Assembly: GCA_945872185.1 (NCBI GenBank)
Contig: CAMBZX010000004.1
Location: 1 to 45,246 of the forward strand
DNA from: Synechococcus sp. UW140
GTDB taxonomy: Bacteria; Cyanobacteriota; Cyanobacteriia; PCC-6307; Cyanobiaceae
Length of the DNA stretch: 45,246 bases
Reading direction: 5' to 3'
Both the position numbers and the translations under genes were made by a program. The notes beneath the pieces are model-generated. The model was not told the origin of the DNA and did no database searches. It was given only the letters and a program-made list of their open reading frames with translations. This document shows positions 26,706 through 36,741 of the stretch, piece after piece. How positions within the stretch are numbered: the first letter of the stretch is position 1; every line of letters begins with the position of its first letter.

Positions 26706-29700
26706 TTAAAGCGCAGCTAAGGGTGACTGTTGTTGAAGAAGTGCGGCTCCATAGGTCACAAAAAGTTTCTCATACGTCGGACAGCGCACCCCAAGTTCAT
26801 CAAGTGCTGCAACGGTGAGGGCCGAACTGGGTCGTGATCTTTGCCCAATTTGGTTGAGTTCAGGATAGGTGAGTTGCTCAACACCCCAACGGCGAGTGAA
26901 AAATCCACGCATCTCATGAAGTGGATTGCTTGGATTCTTCTCAATCGCCGACAACCATTGCTCCATTGACACTCTTTGCACTGGTGCGCCTTTGTTGGCA
27001 AGTCCACCCATAAGGTCTCTTAGTGAATGTGGCTTGGGATGCTGTAGGTGGAAGCATCGTCCCTGTGACTCTGGCCGCCAGGACAGGGCCGTTACTGCAT
27101 CCGCAACGTAGTCAATGGGAACTAAGTCGAGTTCCCACGACACATCAGGTGCCATACCAAGTTGTAGACATCCTTTTAGCAAGCGATAAAGAAGGTCGTC
27201 TTGATGCCAAACTCCAGTTTGGGAGTGGCCACCAATCAGGGGAGGTCTATAAATCGTGACCGGTAGTCCTTTCAAGCCGGCCTGGGCAACCAAGCGATCA
27301 CTGACCCATTTGGTTTGTGAGTAGCCATTGAAGATTCCTTCCCAGGATCCGATCTCATCAGTTTCAAGGATTTCCTTGTCTCGATATGCCGCCCCTTCGA
27401 AAATGGCTACGCTGGAGATCATCTGGACTGGAATTCCGCCGTGATCAAACGCGATTCGGAGAATGCGACGCGTTCCCTCTACATTGGTTGCAGCCAGCTG
27501 GCTGTAGGTAGCCATTTGGCTGAGATGGGCACCGTTATGAATAATACCCCCGATACCTGTGCCCAAAGCCGCATATTGATCGGCTTCCATGCCGAATCCA
27601 GGTTTGGCCAGGTCTCCGGGGATCGCGATGATACGGCTCTCCCAACCTTCATTCCAAATGCCATAGCGCACCATGTTGGAACGGATACGTTCCAACCCCT
27701 CGCTGGCATCAGCAGAACGGACCAGACAACGGACACGCAACTCTGGCGAACGTTGGAGTTGACCTGCCAGAAGATAGGCACCGAGGAATCCGGATGCTCC
27801 GGTTAATAGGATCTCTTTTCCCGGCATATCTCCTAGGTAATGCCCAGGATTGATGCTCCAATCACCAGGCAAGGTAGCTTCTTGGCCCAGGTCAAGATAC
27901 TTCTTCTGACGTGCCAAGGGATCGATCAGGCCTGCGAGTACGTAGTGACCAAGGCCATCCAATGTTGGATCTCCTGCCAAGGATTCAAGTTCCAGGCTGA
28001 CACCAAGATCTCGTTTAATCATGGCCGCCAATTCAACTGCCATCAATGAGTCAAGGCCGATATGGAAGAGCGATTCTCCTGGATCCAGGGAACTTGGATC
28101 GCTGAGTCCCATTACCCGTGCAAGGTTGGCTTGTAGCAGGCTAACCACAAGGGCATGGTGTTCTGCTTCTGGAGACTCAGCGATTTTATCAAGCAAGACC
28201 TGGCGGCTCTCTGCTGTGTCATCACCTTTACTTGCTTCACATACATTGAGTAAATCTTCGAGTACTCTTGCTTGTCTAGTTGAACTCTGCTCTGAGACTC
28301 GCTGCCAGTTGTTATTGACAACTGCCAGTTGTCCGCCAATGCCTCGCAGGAGAGCGATCTCAAGGGCCTTGAAAGCCTGTGCTGGCTCCAACAATCCCAC
28401 CCCAAAGGCTTCGAATCTCTTTCGATCCCGATCCGAAAGCGAGCCAGCCATGCCGGCTCCCGCCCAGGGACCCCACTGGATGGAGAGATGCAGCCCATCT
28501 GGGCATTCAGGGTCAAGGCTCCTGGCCAAACAGTCTCCATCAAGCGCACCATTAGCGGCGCTATAGCTCACCTGACCAGGAGAGCCCAGCAAGGCAGCCA
28601 TGGAGGAGAAACTCACATAAAAATGATTGCCACTAAGAGCGCGGTGGAGAATCTCCCAACCTCCAAATTTAGGTGAGATAACCCTATGCATGCGCTCCTG
28701 GGTCTGACTGGCGATCAGACCATCATCCAAAATGCCAGCAGCATGAAACACACCGAGGAGTGGCTTGTTTTGTGGGAGGGCTGCTTGTACTTCAGCCAAT
28801 ACTGTAGCTGCTGCAGTTTCCTTCTCACTCACGGCTGCAAAATCGACGGCCAGACATTGGCATTCCACTCCTGCATCCGTTAGGCGAGCCAGGACCTGCC
28901 GGGCGGTGTCCGGTGGGTCACTGGCACCGCGGGCAATGGCTATCAGGGATGTTGCGCCGTGGCTTGCCAGCCATTCCAGTAACTGAAGTCCTAAACCACC
29001 AAATGCTCCAGTCACCAGATAGGTACCCTGCGCTCGAATCACCAACGGCTCCGGCCGCTCGGGTTGGACAATCACGACTTTGCCCACGTGTTTCGCCTGG
29101 GCTATCCAGCGAAAGGCGTCAACGGTCTGATCGATCGTGAAAACCTTCAACGGGATCGGCATCAGCACCCCCTGTTCAAGATCCTTTAGCAATCGAATCA
29201 ACAGATTCCGGATCAGTTGGGGATCGGCAACGGCAACCTCCAGCAGATCAAAGGGTAGGTAGCGGGCGTCGGGTCGCCGCTTCCGGGCCTCTTCGCCAGA
29301 CCAGATCTCGATTTTTCCTAGTTCGACAAAGCGACCGCCTTGAGCAAGGGCCCGAAATCCGGCGTCCACCCACTCGCCTTTAAGGCTATTGAGCACCACA
29401 TCCACTCCCCTGCCTTGCGTGGAGTGCAGTACCGCATCGGCAAAGTCAAGACTTCGGGAATCGAACACCGCCTCAACCCCTTGTTCCAACAAGGCGGCAT
29501 GTTTGGCCTGGCTCGCAGTAGCGAAAATCCTGGCGCCGCGTGATCGGGCGACTTGTAGAGCAGCCTGGCCTACGCCGCCTGCCGCCGCATGAATGAGCAC
29601 GGTTTCACCCACCTGCAGATCGGCCAGAGTTTCCAGGCCATAAAGTGCGGTGAGGAAGACGGTGCTGATACTGGCTCCCAGCTCCGGCGTGATGGTGCTG

Positions 29701-32700
29701 GGTAGTACGACGCAGAGTTCAGAGCGGCAAAGCACATGGCTGGCCAGGCTGCCAACTGCCAGGGCAGCCAGCACACGCTCCCCGAGCAGAGCGGGATCTA
29801 CCCCTGGGCCGATGGCAATCACCCTACCTACGCATTCGCCACCAAAGGGAATTTTTGCGGCGGCGTCGATTCCGAGCTGGGCGCTATACGTAGAAAGTAG
29901 ACCCAGGGCGTTCAGTACATCACGAAAATTGAGACCGGTTGCTTCGACAGCGACCTCCACTTCCCCCGGGCGTGGCTGCTGCTGCGGTAAGGACTGCCAC
30001 ACCAGAGCCTCCAAGCTGCCGCATGCACGGGTGCTGAGTCGGAACCGATCGAGAGTCGCCAAGCGACGCAGTCGTGGAATCTGGAGACGTCCACCGTACC
30101 AGCGTAGACTGGCTTCTATTCTGGCCCCTGCCCAGATCTCACCCCAGGCACTTGCCGTGGGGTGTTCGCAGATCGGTTCTGGTAGATAGAGTTGGGTCCA
30201 GCGATATTGCGGATATTCCAGGGCAGATGTTTTAAATAAACTTTCCAGGGCACCCTGAGCAGCCCCGGCACCATCGAGCAGGAGCCAGATTGGCCTGACC
30301 TGTCCACTCGCTAATTGCTTGATTTGCTGAAGAATCTGACTACATAGCTCTGCAATCGCCCCTGATGAGCGAATGTTGACAAGTGTTGGCCAGATCAGCA
30401 CATCTCCTGCAATGTCCGGCACCACATGATCAAGGCCGATCTCATGTACTTGGAGGTTCTGGGACTCGCACCAGGCTGCGAGCTCAGGCGCAGATTTAAG
30501 CGGGCGCCCTAGCAGAGAGAGCTGATTCTGCGCTGGGTTCAGCTGCATGAGAGTTGTCTCCTCCTGTGCATCAAGATCTATCCAATCGCGATGAATCATC
30601 CAGGAGGCAGGTTCTTCTATTTGCGTGAACTCTTCGTCGATGGGGAACAGCCATTCAAGTGCTTGACGGGGCATGCGACGCAAGCGGAACCCCTCTATCC
30701 AGCCCAATATTGTGCTGCCTGTATGCAACACCAGATCGCATATCACGAAGGCTGGCTCCGAGCTGGAGCGCAATCTCACCTGACAACTGAAATTGTCTGG
30801 CAGCGGCAGGGATTGCAGGTCCATGGCCACCAGCCCAACCGGCAGTAAAAATTGGCCTGCGGTTGAGGTTGGACCAAGAAGTGCCGCAACCGCTTGAAAA
30901 CAACTATCGAGCAACCCGCGATCGCTGCCCCCGGAGGGACGTTCGAGATCTGCCCAGGCGATCTCGCCACTACTCACCAGTTGCTTCAGGCCTCTGAATG
31001 TGGGTCCATAGCAGAGTCCGAAACATTCCAAGGCGGCATAAAAGCCCTCCAGATCGATCGGGGTGAGTTCCGATGGTGGCAGCCCCGGCGCGAACGGTGG
31101 GCTCTCCAGGGCTTCACCGTGGGCGGGAAGCTGGGCCTGGCCATGGCAAACCCAGTTGCAATCCGCAGCTGTTTCACTGTTACTAAAGAAGCGGAGAAAA
31201 GTCGTATCCGCAGCAGGATCTGGATCGAGCTTAAATAAGAGAGAGACTGGCTGATTGCTAAGCTTGAGCGGCCGTGCTAAAGCAAGGTTAATCAGGCGTA
31301 GAGGTAATTTTTCCTGTGACAGAACATCGCAACATTGGTCAATAAAACCTGCTGCGGGAAAAATTACTGTCTCCCGAATGCGATGATCCGTTAGATCAGA
31401 TGGTTTATCCATCGCAATGGTGCGTTTGTAGTGGCGCTCCAGGCTTGGTATGTCTAGAAGTTTTAGCTGCCGAGAAGAATCTGGTCCCGCTCCATCTTTG
31501 GGTTCAGATATTTCTGTAGGATCAGTTTTTGAGGCTGCATTGCCCAGGCCAATATGATCTGTCCAGAGACTGGCGCCAGAAGCCGTACCTTTGCTGGCCC
31601 ACCAAAACTTCTGCCTCTCAAATGGATAGCCTGGCAGTGAGACGAATTGATGCTCGTAGGGCTGATGGAAACTTTGCCAATCGCTGGAATAACCGGAAAC
31701 GTAGAGCTGCCCAAGTGTTGTGAATAGTGTTTTGCAGTCTGACTGGCCAGGTACCAAGCTCGGCAGGAAGGTAAGAGCTGGATCCTCAAGGCATTGGCGC
31801 GCCAGGCCGATCAAGGTTGGTCGCGCGCCGATCTCCAGGAAAACTTGAGCCCCTAAGGCATTGACGCAGTTAATTCCTTGCTCGAATCGCACTGGATTAA
31901 TCACGTGTTCACACCAGTATTCTGGGTGAGCTATTTCTGAACCAGTAACCTTGCCAGTGAGGTTGCTGATTAGAATTTTTGTTGGTGCTGAAAAACTTAT
32001 TTTCCCTAGTTCCTTCTCAAAGCTCGCCAGCATCGGTGCCATGGCAGGAGAGTGGAAGGCATGTGAAACACGTAGTTCGCGCACATCAATCCCAGCGGCT
32101 TGAGCTTTAGCCACCACGCGCTGGATCGATTCAAGTGGACCGGAAACAACAGTGTTTTCAGGTGTATTATACGCAGCTATAGCCACTTCAGGCTCGGTTT
32201 TCAGCCATGGAGCTAGACGTTCCTGAGCACAGAGGATTGCAGCCATGCCGCCATTTGTCGGCAAGGCTTGCATCAGTTGGGAACGAGCAATCACCAGTTG
32301 ACAAGCATCCTCCAGGCTAAACACACCTGCAAGATGGGCCGCCAGGACCTCGCCGATACTATGCCCCAGAAGCAGGTCTGGTGATACACCCCATTCCAGC
32401 CAAAGTTGGCTGATGGCATAGCCAACAGCGAACAGAACTGGTTGGGTGTATCCCGTACTGTCAAGGGGTGAGGTAGCTTTATTTCCGCTCCCATGATTCG
32501 GCTCGATTAGTGTGCGCAATGGTAGGTCCAGATGGGGGTCGAGCAGGGCGCTGACCCTCTCAAAAGCCCTTCTGAAGCTGGGGTGCTCCCGCAGTAGCTC
32601 ACTCGCCATCCCAGGGCTTTGCGAGCCTTGGCCGGTAAATAGCCAGGCGATCTTGCCAGGACGACGGGATGCCAGACCCCGTCGTATTTCTCGTGGCAGT

Positions 32701-34334
32701 GGTGTGCGCTTCTGACTGAGTACCTGTAATTGTTGACTCAGTTCGGCTCGGTCCTTCGCAATACAGACGGCTCGTTCGCGGAAGGTCGTACGTTGCAGGT
32801 TTGTACTGGCGCAGAGATCCTTGATTGATAGACTTGGCTGTTGATCCAGTAGCTGTAGATAACCAGTGGCAAGTGCCGATAGTGCATGGTCTGTTCGTGC
32901 CGATAGTGTCAGCAGATACAGGTTTGGTTGATTGCTGTAGCGCGCAGGCGTTGGCCCGCATGGCTCTGATTCACTTAGCACCGCATGGGCATTCGTTCCG
33001 CCAAAACCAAAAGAACTTACTCCCGCTATCAGCTCATGTTCTGGCAATGGGAATGGCGTCAATTCCGTTTGTACTTTTAATTTCAGGCCCTTAAAGTCGA
33101 TTGAAGGATTCGGGGTCTCAAAATTCAGGCTTGGGGGAATCTGACGTCGCTTGATGCACAGGGCTGTTTTGATCAGTCCTGTGATTCCGGCAGCCGTTTC
33201 GGAATGCCCCAGATTCGTCTTCACTGAGCCGACGTGGCAGGGACTTGATTCGGATCGTCCTTCACCAAAAACGGTGCCAAGAGCTCGCAACTCAATAGGA
33301 TCACCCTGTCGCGTGCCGGTGCCATGGGCTTCCACATACTGTGTGCGAGCAGGGTCGATTCCGGCACTGGCAAAAGCTTTGCGAACACACGCAATCTGGG
33401 CGTCTACGTTTGGCGCTACCATGCCATCGCTACGGCCATCGGAATTGACAGCTGTGCCACGAATCAGCGCATAGATTCGATCTCCATCCTTTAGTGCCTT
33501 TGCATAGGGCTTGAGCAGGACCATGCCAGCACCTTCTGAACGCACATAGCCATTCGCTTTGGCATCAAAGCTTTTGCATCGACCTTCAGGTGAGAGCAGG
33601 CCAGCCTTGCAGAATGTCGTTTGGATTCCAGGATGGATCAAGGCTTGAGCCCCACCCACAAAAGCCATGCTGGATTCGCCGGACCTGAGGCTTTTGCAGG
33701 CTAGGTGAACGGCTACGAGCGAGGATGAGCAGGCAGTATCAACAGTGAGACTTGGACCTTTAAGATCAAAAAAGTAAGACAGACGATTGGCCGCTATACA
33801 TCCTGTATTTCCTGGAAGGACATAGGGCTCATTGTGCGGAGTCGCCCATTCTTCTTCGGATGCCCAGAGTAATGAGCCGTAGTCATTGCTGGAAATACCA
33901 ATGAAAACACCAACGTCCTGATTGCGGATCGCTTCCTGGGGGTAGCCGGCATCTTCCATGGCCCGCCAGGCCACCTCCATGAGCATCCGCTGTTGGGGGT
34001 CCATGCAGATAGCTTCACGCGGCGAGATACCAAAAAAGCTGGCGTCAAATTGATCAATTCCACTGAGGAAGCCTCCATATTTGATGTGCTGAGTATACGG
34101 ATTGCTAGGGTCGGGATGGTAATGGCTGTCAAGTTTCCAGCGAGTGCCCGGGACTTCACTGATTGCAGATTGAGACGAAGCCAGAAACGACCAAAAGTCA
34201 TCAGGCGTATCAATCCCACCCGGCAACCGGCAGCCTATTCCGACAATCGCGATTGCATCAAGGGCCGTTGCGTTGGTATCCGTCGACGGTTCCTGAGTGC
34301 TCACGTTTTCAGTCATGCAGCCAATTTCGATCAT
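26706..34334 (-). CDS. Type I polyketide synthase, single module KS-AT-DH-(psiKR)-ER-KR-ACP with terminal thioester reductase
   Basis: KS 'VDTACSSSLVAVHLA', 'VEAHGTGT', 'KTNLGHSE'; AT 'GHSIGE', 'HAFHS' (malonyl-type); DH 'DHRIRETVIFPAAGFID'/'LLDSCFQ'; ER 'GETVLIHAAAGGVGQAALQVA'; KR 'TYLVTGAFGGLGLQLLEWL', 'AGILDD', 'SYSAANGALD'; ACP 'GLDSLMAVEL'; reductase 'EILLTGASGFLGAYLL', 'YSQTKWVSD'. Confidence 0.95.
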   Translation of the reverse strand: MIEIGCMTENVSTQEPSTDTNATALDAIAIVGIGCRLPGGIDTPDDFWSFLASSQSAISEVPGTRWKLDSHYHPDPSNPYTQHIKYGGFLSGIDQFDASFFGISPREAICMDPQQRMLMEVAWRAMEDAGYPQEAIRNQDVGVFIGISSNDYGSLLWASEEEWATPHNEPYVLPGNTGCIAANRLSYFFDLKGPSLTVDTACSSSLVAVHLACKSLRSGESSMAFVGGAQALIHPGIQTTFCKAGLLSPEGRCKSFDAKANGYVRSEGAGMVLLKPYAKALKDGDRIYALIRGTAVNSDGRSDGMVAPNVDAQIACVRKAFASAGIDPARTQYVEAHGTGTRQGDPIELRALGTVFGEGRSESSPCHVGSVKTNLGHSETAAGITGLIKTALCIKRRQIPPSLNFETPNPSIDFKGLKLKVQTELTPFPLPEHELIAGVSSFGFGGTNAHAVLSESEPCGPTPARYSNQPNLYLLTLSARTDHALSALATGYLQLLDQQPSLSIKDLCASTNLQRTTFRERAVCIAKDRAELSQQLQVLSQKRTPLPREIRRGLASRRPGKIAWLFTGQGSQSPGMASELLREHPSFRRAFERVSALLDPHLDLPLRTLIEPNHGSGNKATSPLDSTGYTQPVLFAVGYAISQLWLEWGVSPDLLLGHSIGEVLAAHLAGVFSLEDACQLVIARSQLMQALPTNGGMAAILCAQERLAPWLKTEPEVAIAAYNTPENTVVSGPLESIQRVVAKAQAAGIDVRELRVSHAFHSPAMAPMLASFEKELGKISFSAPTKILISNLTGKVTGSEIAHPEYWCEHVINPVRFEQGINCVNALGAQVFLEIGARPTLIGLARQCLEDPALTFLPSLVPGQSDCKTLFTTLGQLYVSGYSSDWQSFHQPYEHQFVSLPGYPFERQKFWWASKGTASGASLWTDHIGLGNAASKTDPTEISEPKDGAGPDSSRQLKLLDIPSLERHYKRTIAMDKPSDLTDHRIRETVIFPAAGFIDQCCDVLSQEKLPLRLINLALARPLKLSNQPVSLLFKLDPDPAADTTFLRFFSNSETAADCNWVCHGQAQLPAHGEALESPPFAPGLPPSELTPIDLEGFYAALECFGLCYGPTFRGLKQLVSSGEIAWADLERPSGGSDRGLLDSCFQAVAALLGPTSTAGQFLLPVGLVAMDLQSLPLPDNFSCQVRLRSSSEPAFVICDLVLHTGSTILGWIEGFRLRRMPRQALEWLFPIDEEFTQIEEPASWMIHRDWIDLDAQEETTLMQLNPAQNQLSLLGRPLKSAPELAAWCESQNLQVHEIGLDHVVPDIAGDVLIWPTLVNIRSSGAIAELCSQILQQIKQLASGQVRPIWLLLDGAGAAQGALESLFKTSALEYPQYRWTQLYLPEPICEHPTASAWGEIWAGARIEASLRWYGGRLQIPRLRRLATLDRFRLSTRACGSLEALVWQSLPQQQPRPGEVEVAVEATGLNFRDVLNALGLLSTYSAQLGIDAAAKIPFGGECVGRVIAIGPGVDPALLGERVLAALAVGSLASHVLCRSELCVVLPSTITPELGASISTVFLTALYGLETLADLQVGETVLIHAAAGGVGQAALQVARSRGARIFATASQAKHAALLEQGVEAVFDSRSLDFADAVLHSTQGRGVDVVLNSLKGEWVDAGFRALAQGGRFVELGKIEIWSGEEARKRRPDARYLPFDLLEVAVADPQLIRNLLIRLLKDLEQGVLMPIPLKVFTIDQTVDAFRWIAQAKHVGKVVIVQPERPEPLVIRAQGTYLVTGAFGGLGLQLLEWLASHGATSLIAIARGASDPPDTARQVLARLTDAGVECQCLAVDFAAVSEKETAAATVLAEVQAALPQNKPLLGVFHAAGILDDGLIASQTQERMHRVISPKFGGWEILHRALSGNHFYVSFSSMAALLGSPGQVSYSAANGALDGDCLARSLDPECPDGLHLSIQWGPWAGAGMAGSLSDRDRKRFEAFGVGLLEPAQAFKALEIALLRGIGGQLAVVNNNWQRVSEQSSTRQARVLEDLLNVCEASKGDDTAESRQVLLDKIAESPEAEHHALVVSLLQANLARVMGLSDPSSLDPGESLFHIGLDSLMAVELAAMIKRDLGVSLELESLAGDPTLDGLGHYVLAGLIDPLARQKKYLDLGQEATLPGDWSINPGHYLGDMPGKEILLTGASGFLGAYLLAGQLQRSPELRVRCLVRSADASEGLERIRSNMVRYGIWNEGWESRIIAIPGDLAKPGFGMEADQYAALGTGIGGIIHNGAHLSQMATYSQLAATNVEGTRRILRIAFDHGGIPVQMISSVAIFEGAAYRDKEILETDEIGSWEGIFNGYSQTKWVSDRLVAQAGLKGLPVTIYRPPLIGGHSQTGVWHQDDLLYRLLKGCLQLGMAPDVSWELDLVPIDYVADAVTALSWRPESQGRCFHLQHPKPHSLRDLMGGLANKGAPVQRVSMEQWLSAIEKNPSNPLHEMRGFFTRRWGVEQLTYPELNQIGQRSRPSSALTVAALDELGVRCPTYEKLFVTYGAALLQQQSPLAAL

Positions 34335-34800
34335 CCGATCAAAGTCTGGTCTATGTCGATCTTAACAAGATGACCAGAGGTCTCGAGGTTATCGCTTGCG
34401 GAGAGCTTGTCCCCTTCTTTCCCCCCGGGCGAATAAGAGTTGGTGATGAAGGCAGCAGGAATCAGCCATGACCTGGAACCGAATCCTGGTCACCTCTCGC
34501 TTTTTGGGTGTGGGATTCGGAGACCCCACTCCGCCATTGGGCGCTCAAGTGAATTTCTGCTTCTGAGTCTTGAGACCTGAGGCCAGGTTCAAGGCCGAGC
34601 ATCGTTGAATTGGTTGCAATATCCCTTTCCCACCCGTGGTGAGGCTCAAGGGCCTCGCCTGTTGTTGGCCAACGCTCCGAGCTGAACCAGAGCGGCGTCT
34701 GGACAGCCATCGAATCCTTGTCCCGACGCCGGATGTCGAGTGCGCACTGCCATCCGCTCCTGCATCTGGGCCGTGCCCATCGCCAACAACAGGGACCCGC

Positions 34801-35580
34801 TCAGATCAGGCGATTGCCGGGTGACTGACTGGCCATCAGGCTCGGCTGCGGCGCTATGGGGGCGTCGTTCTGGTCGGGCAGGGTGTCGAGGCTGAAGCGG
34901 TAACCCTGCTGCCGCATCGTCTCGATGCCACCGCCATCGCCGAGGCCAGCCTGCTCCAGCTTGCGACGCAAGGTGAGCACTTGGGTATCGACGGAGCGGG
35001 GGCCACCACTGAACGGAGGCCAGGCCATGCGCAACAATTCCTGCCGGGTGCGTACCACGCCCGGGGGCATCAGCAAGGCACAGAGCAAGGCGAACTCCCG
35101 TGGGCTGAGCTCCACCGGTTGGTCCCGCAAGGTCACCTGGCGCAATAACAGATGCACTTCCAAGGGGCCGACGCAGACCCGTTCCTGCAGGCCGCTCCCG
35201 CTGCGACGCAAAAGGGTGCGGCAGCGAGCTGCCAACTCTTCGAGGCCAAATGGTTTGCGCAGGACATCGTCGGCGCCGGCATCCAGCAAGGCCACCACCG
35301 GTTCGGAGCCGGAACGGGCCGTGAGCACCATCACCGCACAGTGCAGCTGGCTGGCCAGACGCAGGGCAGAGGTCTCCTCCAGCAGTTCGGCGCTGACCAG
35401 CAGATCAGGGGACTGGTCATGACAGATTTCCACGGCCTCCCGGGCCGTTGCCACCGCTGCCGCGAGGTGGCCGTCCTGGCGGAGCCGCTGGGCGAGCACG
35501 GTGCGCAGAGTGGCATGGGGATCCACAACCAACACACGCTTGGGATGGCCTGAGGATTCGCTCACCGACTGCTGCACCAT
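34801..35580 (-). CDS. OmpR-type response regulator lacking the canonical phosphoacceptor Asp
   Basis: Receiver 'RVLVVDPHATLR...PDLLVSAELLEE...MVLTAR...GADDVLRKPFGLEEL' plus winged-helix 'VELSPREFALLCALLMPPGVVRTRQELLRMAWP...VDTQVLTLRRKLE...RQQGYRF'. Confidence 0.88.
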   Translation of the reverse strand: MVQQSVSESSGHPKRVLVVDPHATLRTVLAQRLRQDGHLAAAVATAREAVEICHDQSPDLLVSAELLEETSALRLASQLHCAVMVLTARSGSEPVVALLDAGADDVLRKPFGLEELAARCRTLLRRSGSGLQERVCVGPLEVHLLLRQVTLRDQPVELSPREFALLCALLMPPGVVRTRQELLRMAWPPFSGGPRSVDTQVLTLRRKLEQAGLGDGGGIETMRQQGYRFSLDTLPDQNDAPIAPQPSLMASQSPGNRLI

Positions 35581-35863
35581 CCGGAAAGCCTCAACGTCAG
35601 GGATGAGAGCTGGCTGTCAGAGGGATTTGATTTGCTGCAAACATCCTCCAACATCCTGAGCAATCATCGAATCGCTCCCAACTTAACGGTGCTTTCGGCA
35701 CAAAGCGAGTATCAGCCGCTGCCTTTGACCTGTTTCGCCATGGTTTGCTGACGAAGCTGGGATCAAGGGGATCGGGGGCGGAGATCCGACCAAGCGTTGG
35801 CGGCTCAGGTCCTCGCTGGTCGCAGGGTCGCGCGACAGAATGGGCCGGCGGGCTGGAGGCCCT

Positions 35864-36130
35864 ATGACATCTCTGCAACACCCCGACTCCATTCGCCATT
35901 TCCAGTCGCTCTGCGACGCCTGCCAAGAGCTGGCCCACCGCCGCCACGGACCTGGCGAGCTACGCCTGTATGCCGATGGTTACTTGCATGCCCTGCGGCG
36001 CACCGCCGTGCTCGATCCCATTTCCCAGAGGCGCCTGGAAGAATTGATCGATCGCTGGATCATGGACCCATCCGCCTTCATTGGCGCCGATGGCGATCGG
36101 CGGACTTTGTATGAAAGCGGACGCCTCTGA
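35864..36130 (+). CDS. Conserved cyanobacterial hypothetical protein
   Basis: MTSLQHPDSIRHFQSLCDACQELAHRRHGPGELRLYADGYLHALRRTAVLDPISQRRLEELIDRWIMDPSAFIGADGDRRTLYESGRL; coding-like. Confidence 0.7.
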   Translation: MTSLQHPDSIRHFQSLCDACQELAHRRHGPGELRLYADGYLHALRRTAVLDPISQRRLEELIDRWIMDPSAFIGADGDRRTLYESGRL

Positions 36131-36145
36131 GGCTGCAGTCCTGGC

Positions 36146-36469
36146 TCAGGAGGCCAGAGCCACCTCAAGCTTCTCGCGCAGCTCGCCGCTGTTGTACATC
36201 TCGATCAAGATGTCGGAGCCGCCGAGGAATTCGCCTTTCACATACACCTGCGGGATGGTCGGCCAGTCGGAGAACTCTTTGATGCCCTGGCGGATCTCGG
36301 GATCGGAGAGCACATCAAAGGTTTCAAACGAGATGCCAAGGGCATGCAGGATCTGCACGACGTTGTTGGAGAAGCCGCACTGAGGCATCAGTTTCGTGCC
36401 CTTCATGAACACCAGCACAGGGCTGCTGGTGACCAGGGTGGTGATGCGTTGCTGGGTGTTCGGGTCCAT
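36146..36469 (-). CDS. grxD: Monothiol glutaredoxin (Grx4/GrxD type)
   Basis: 'PVLVFMKGTKLMPQCGFSNNVVQIL', 'DWPTIPQVYVKGEFLGGSDILIEMYNSGEL' (CGFS). Confidence 0.95.
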   Translation of the reverse strand: MDPNTQQRITTLVTSSPVLVFMKGTKLMPQCGFSNNVVQILHALGISFETFDVLSDPEIRQGIKEFSDWPTIPQVYVKGEFLGGSDILIEMYNSGELREKLEVALAS

Positions 36470-36477
36470 GGATGGAT

Positions 36478-36708
36478 TCAGGGAGTGGAGGTCTGCACGG
36501 CCAGGGCATGGATGGCCTCCGTGGCCAGTTCGCTGCGCAGGGCGCCGTAAACCAGCTGGTGCTGGCGCACCCTGTTGAGACCGGCGAAGGCGGCAGACAC
36601 CACCTTCACCTGGAGATGGTCCCCGCCGCCGGTGAGATCCTCGACCTCCACGGCGGCATCGGGCAGGGCACGGCGAATGGCATCCCTGACCTGATCCGGT
36701 TGAACCAT
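36478..36708 (-). CDS. bolA: BolA family protein
   Basis: '[51 protein letters not shown]'. Confidence 0.92.
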   Translation of the reverse strand: MVQPDQVRDAIRRALPDAAVEVEDLTGGGDHLQVKVVSAAFAGLNRVRQHQLVYGALRSELATEAIHALAVQTSTP

Positions 36709-36741
36709 GACGCAGCGGGGAGACAGGGGGGAAGCGGGAAT

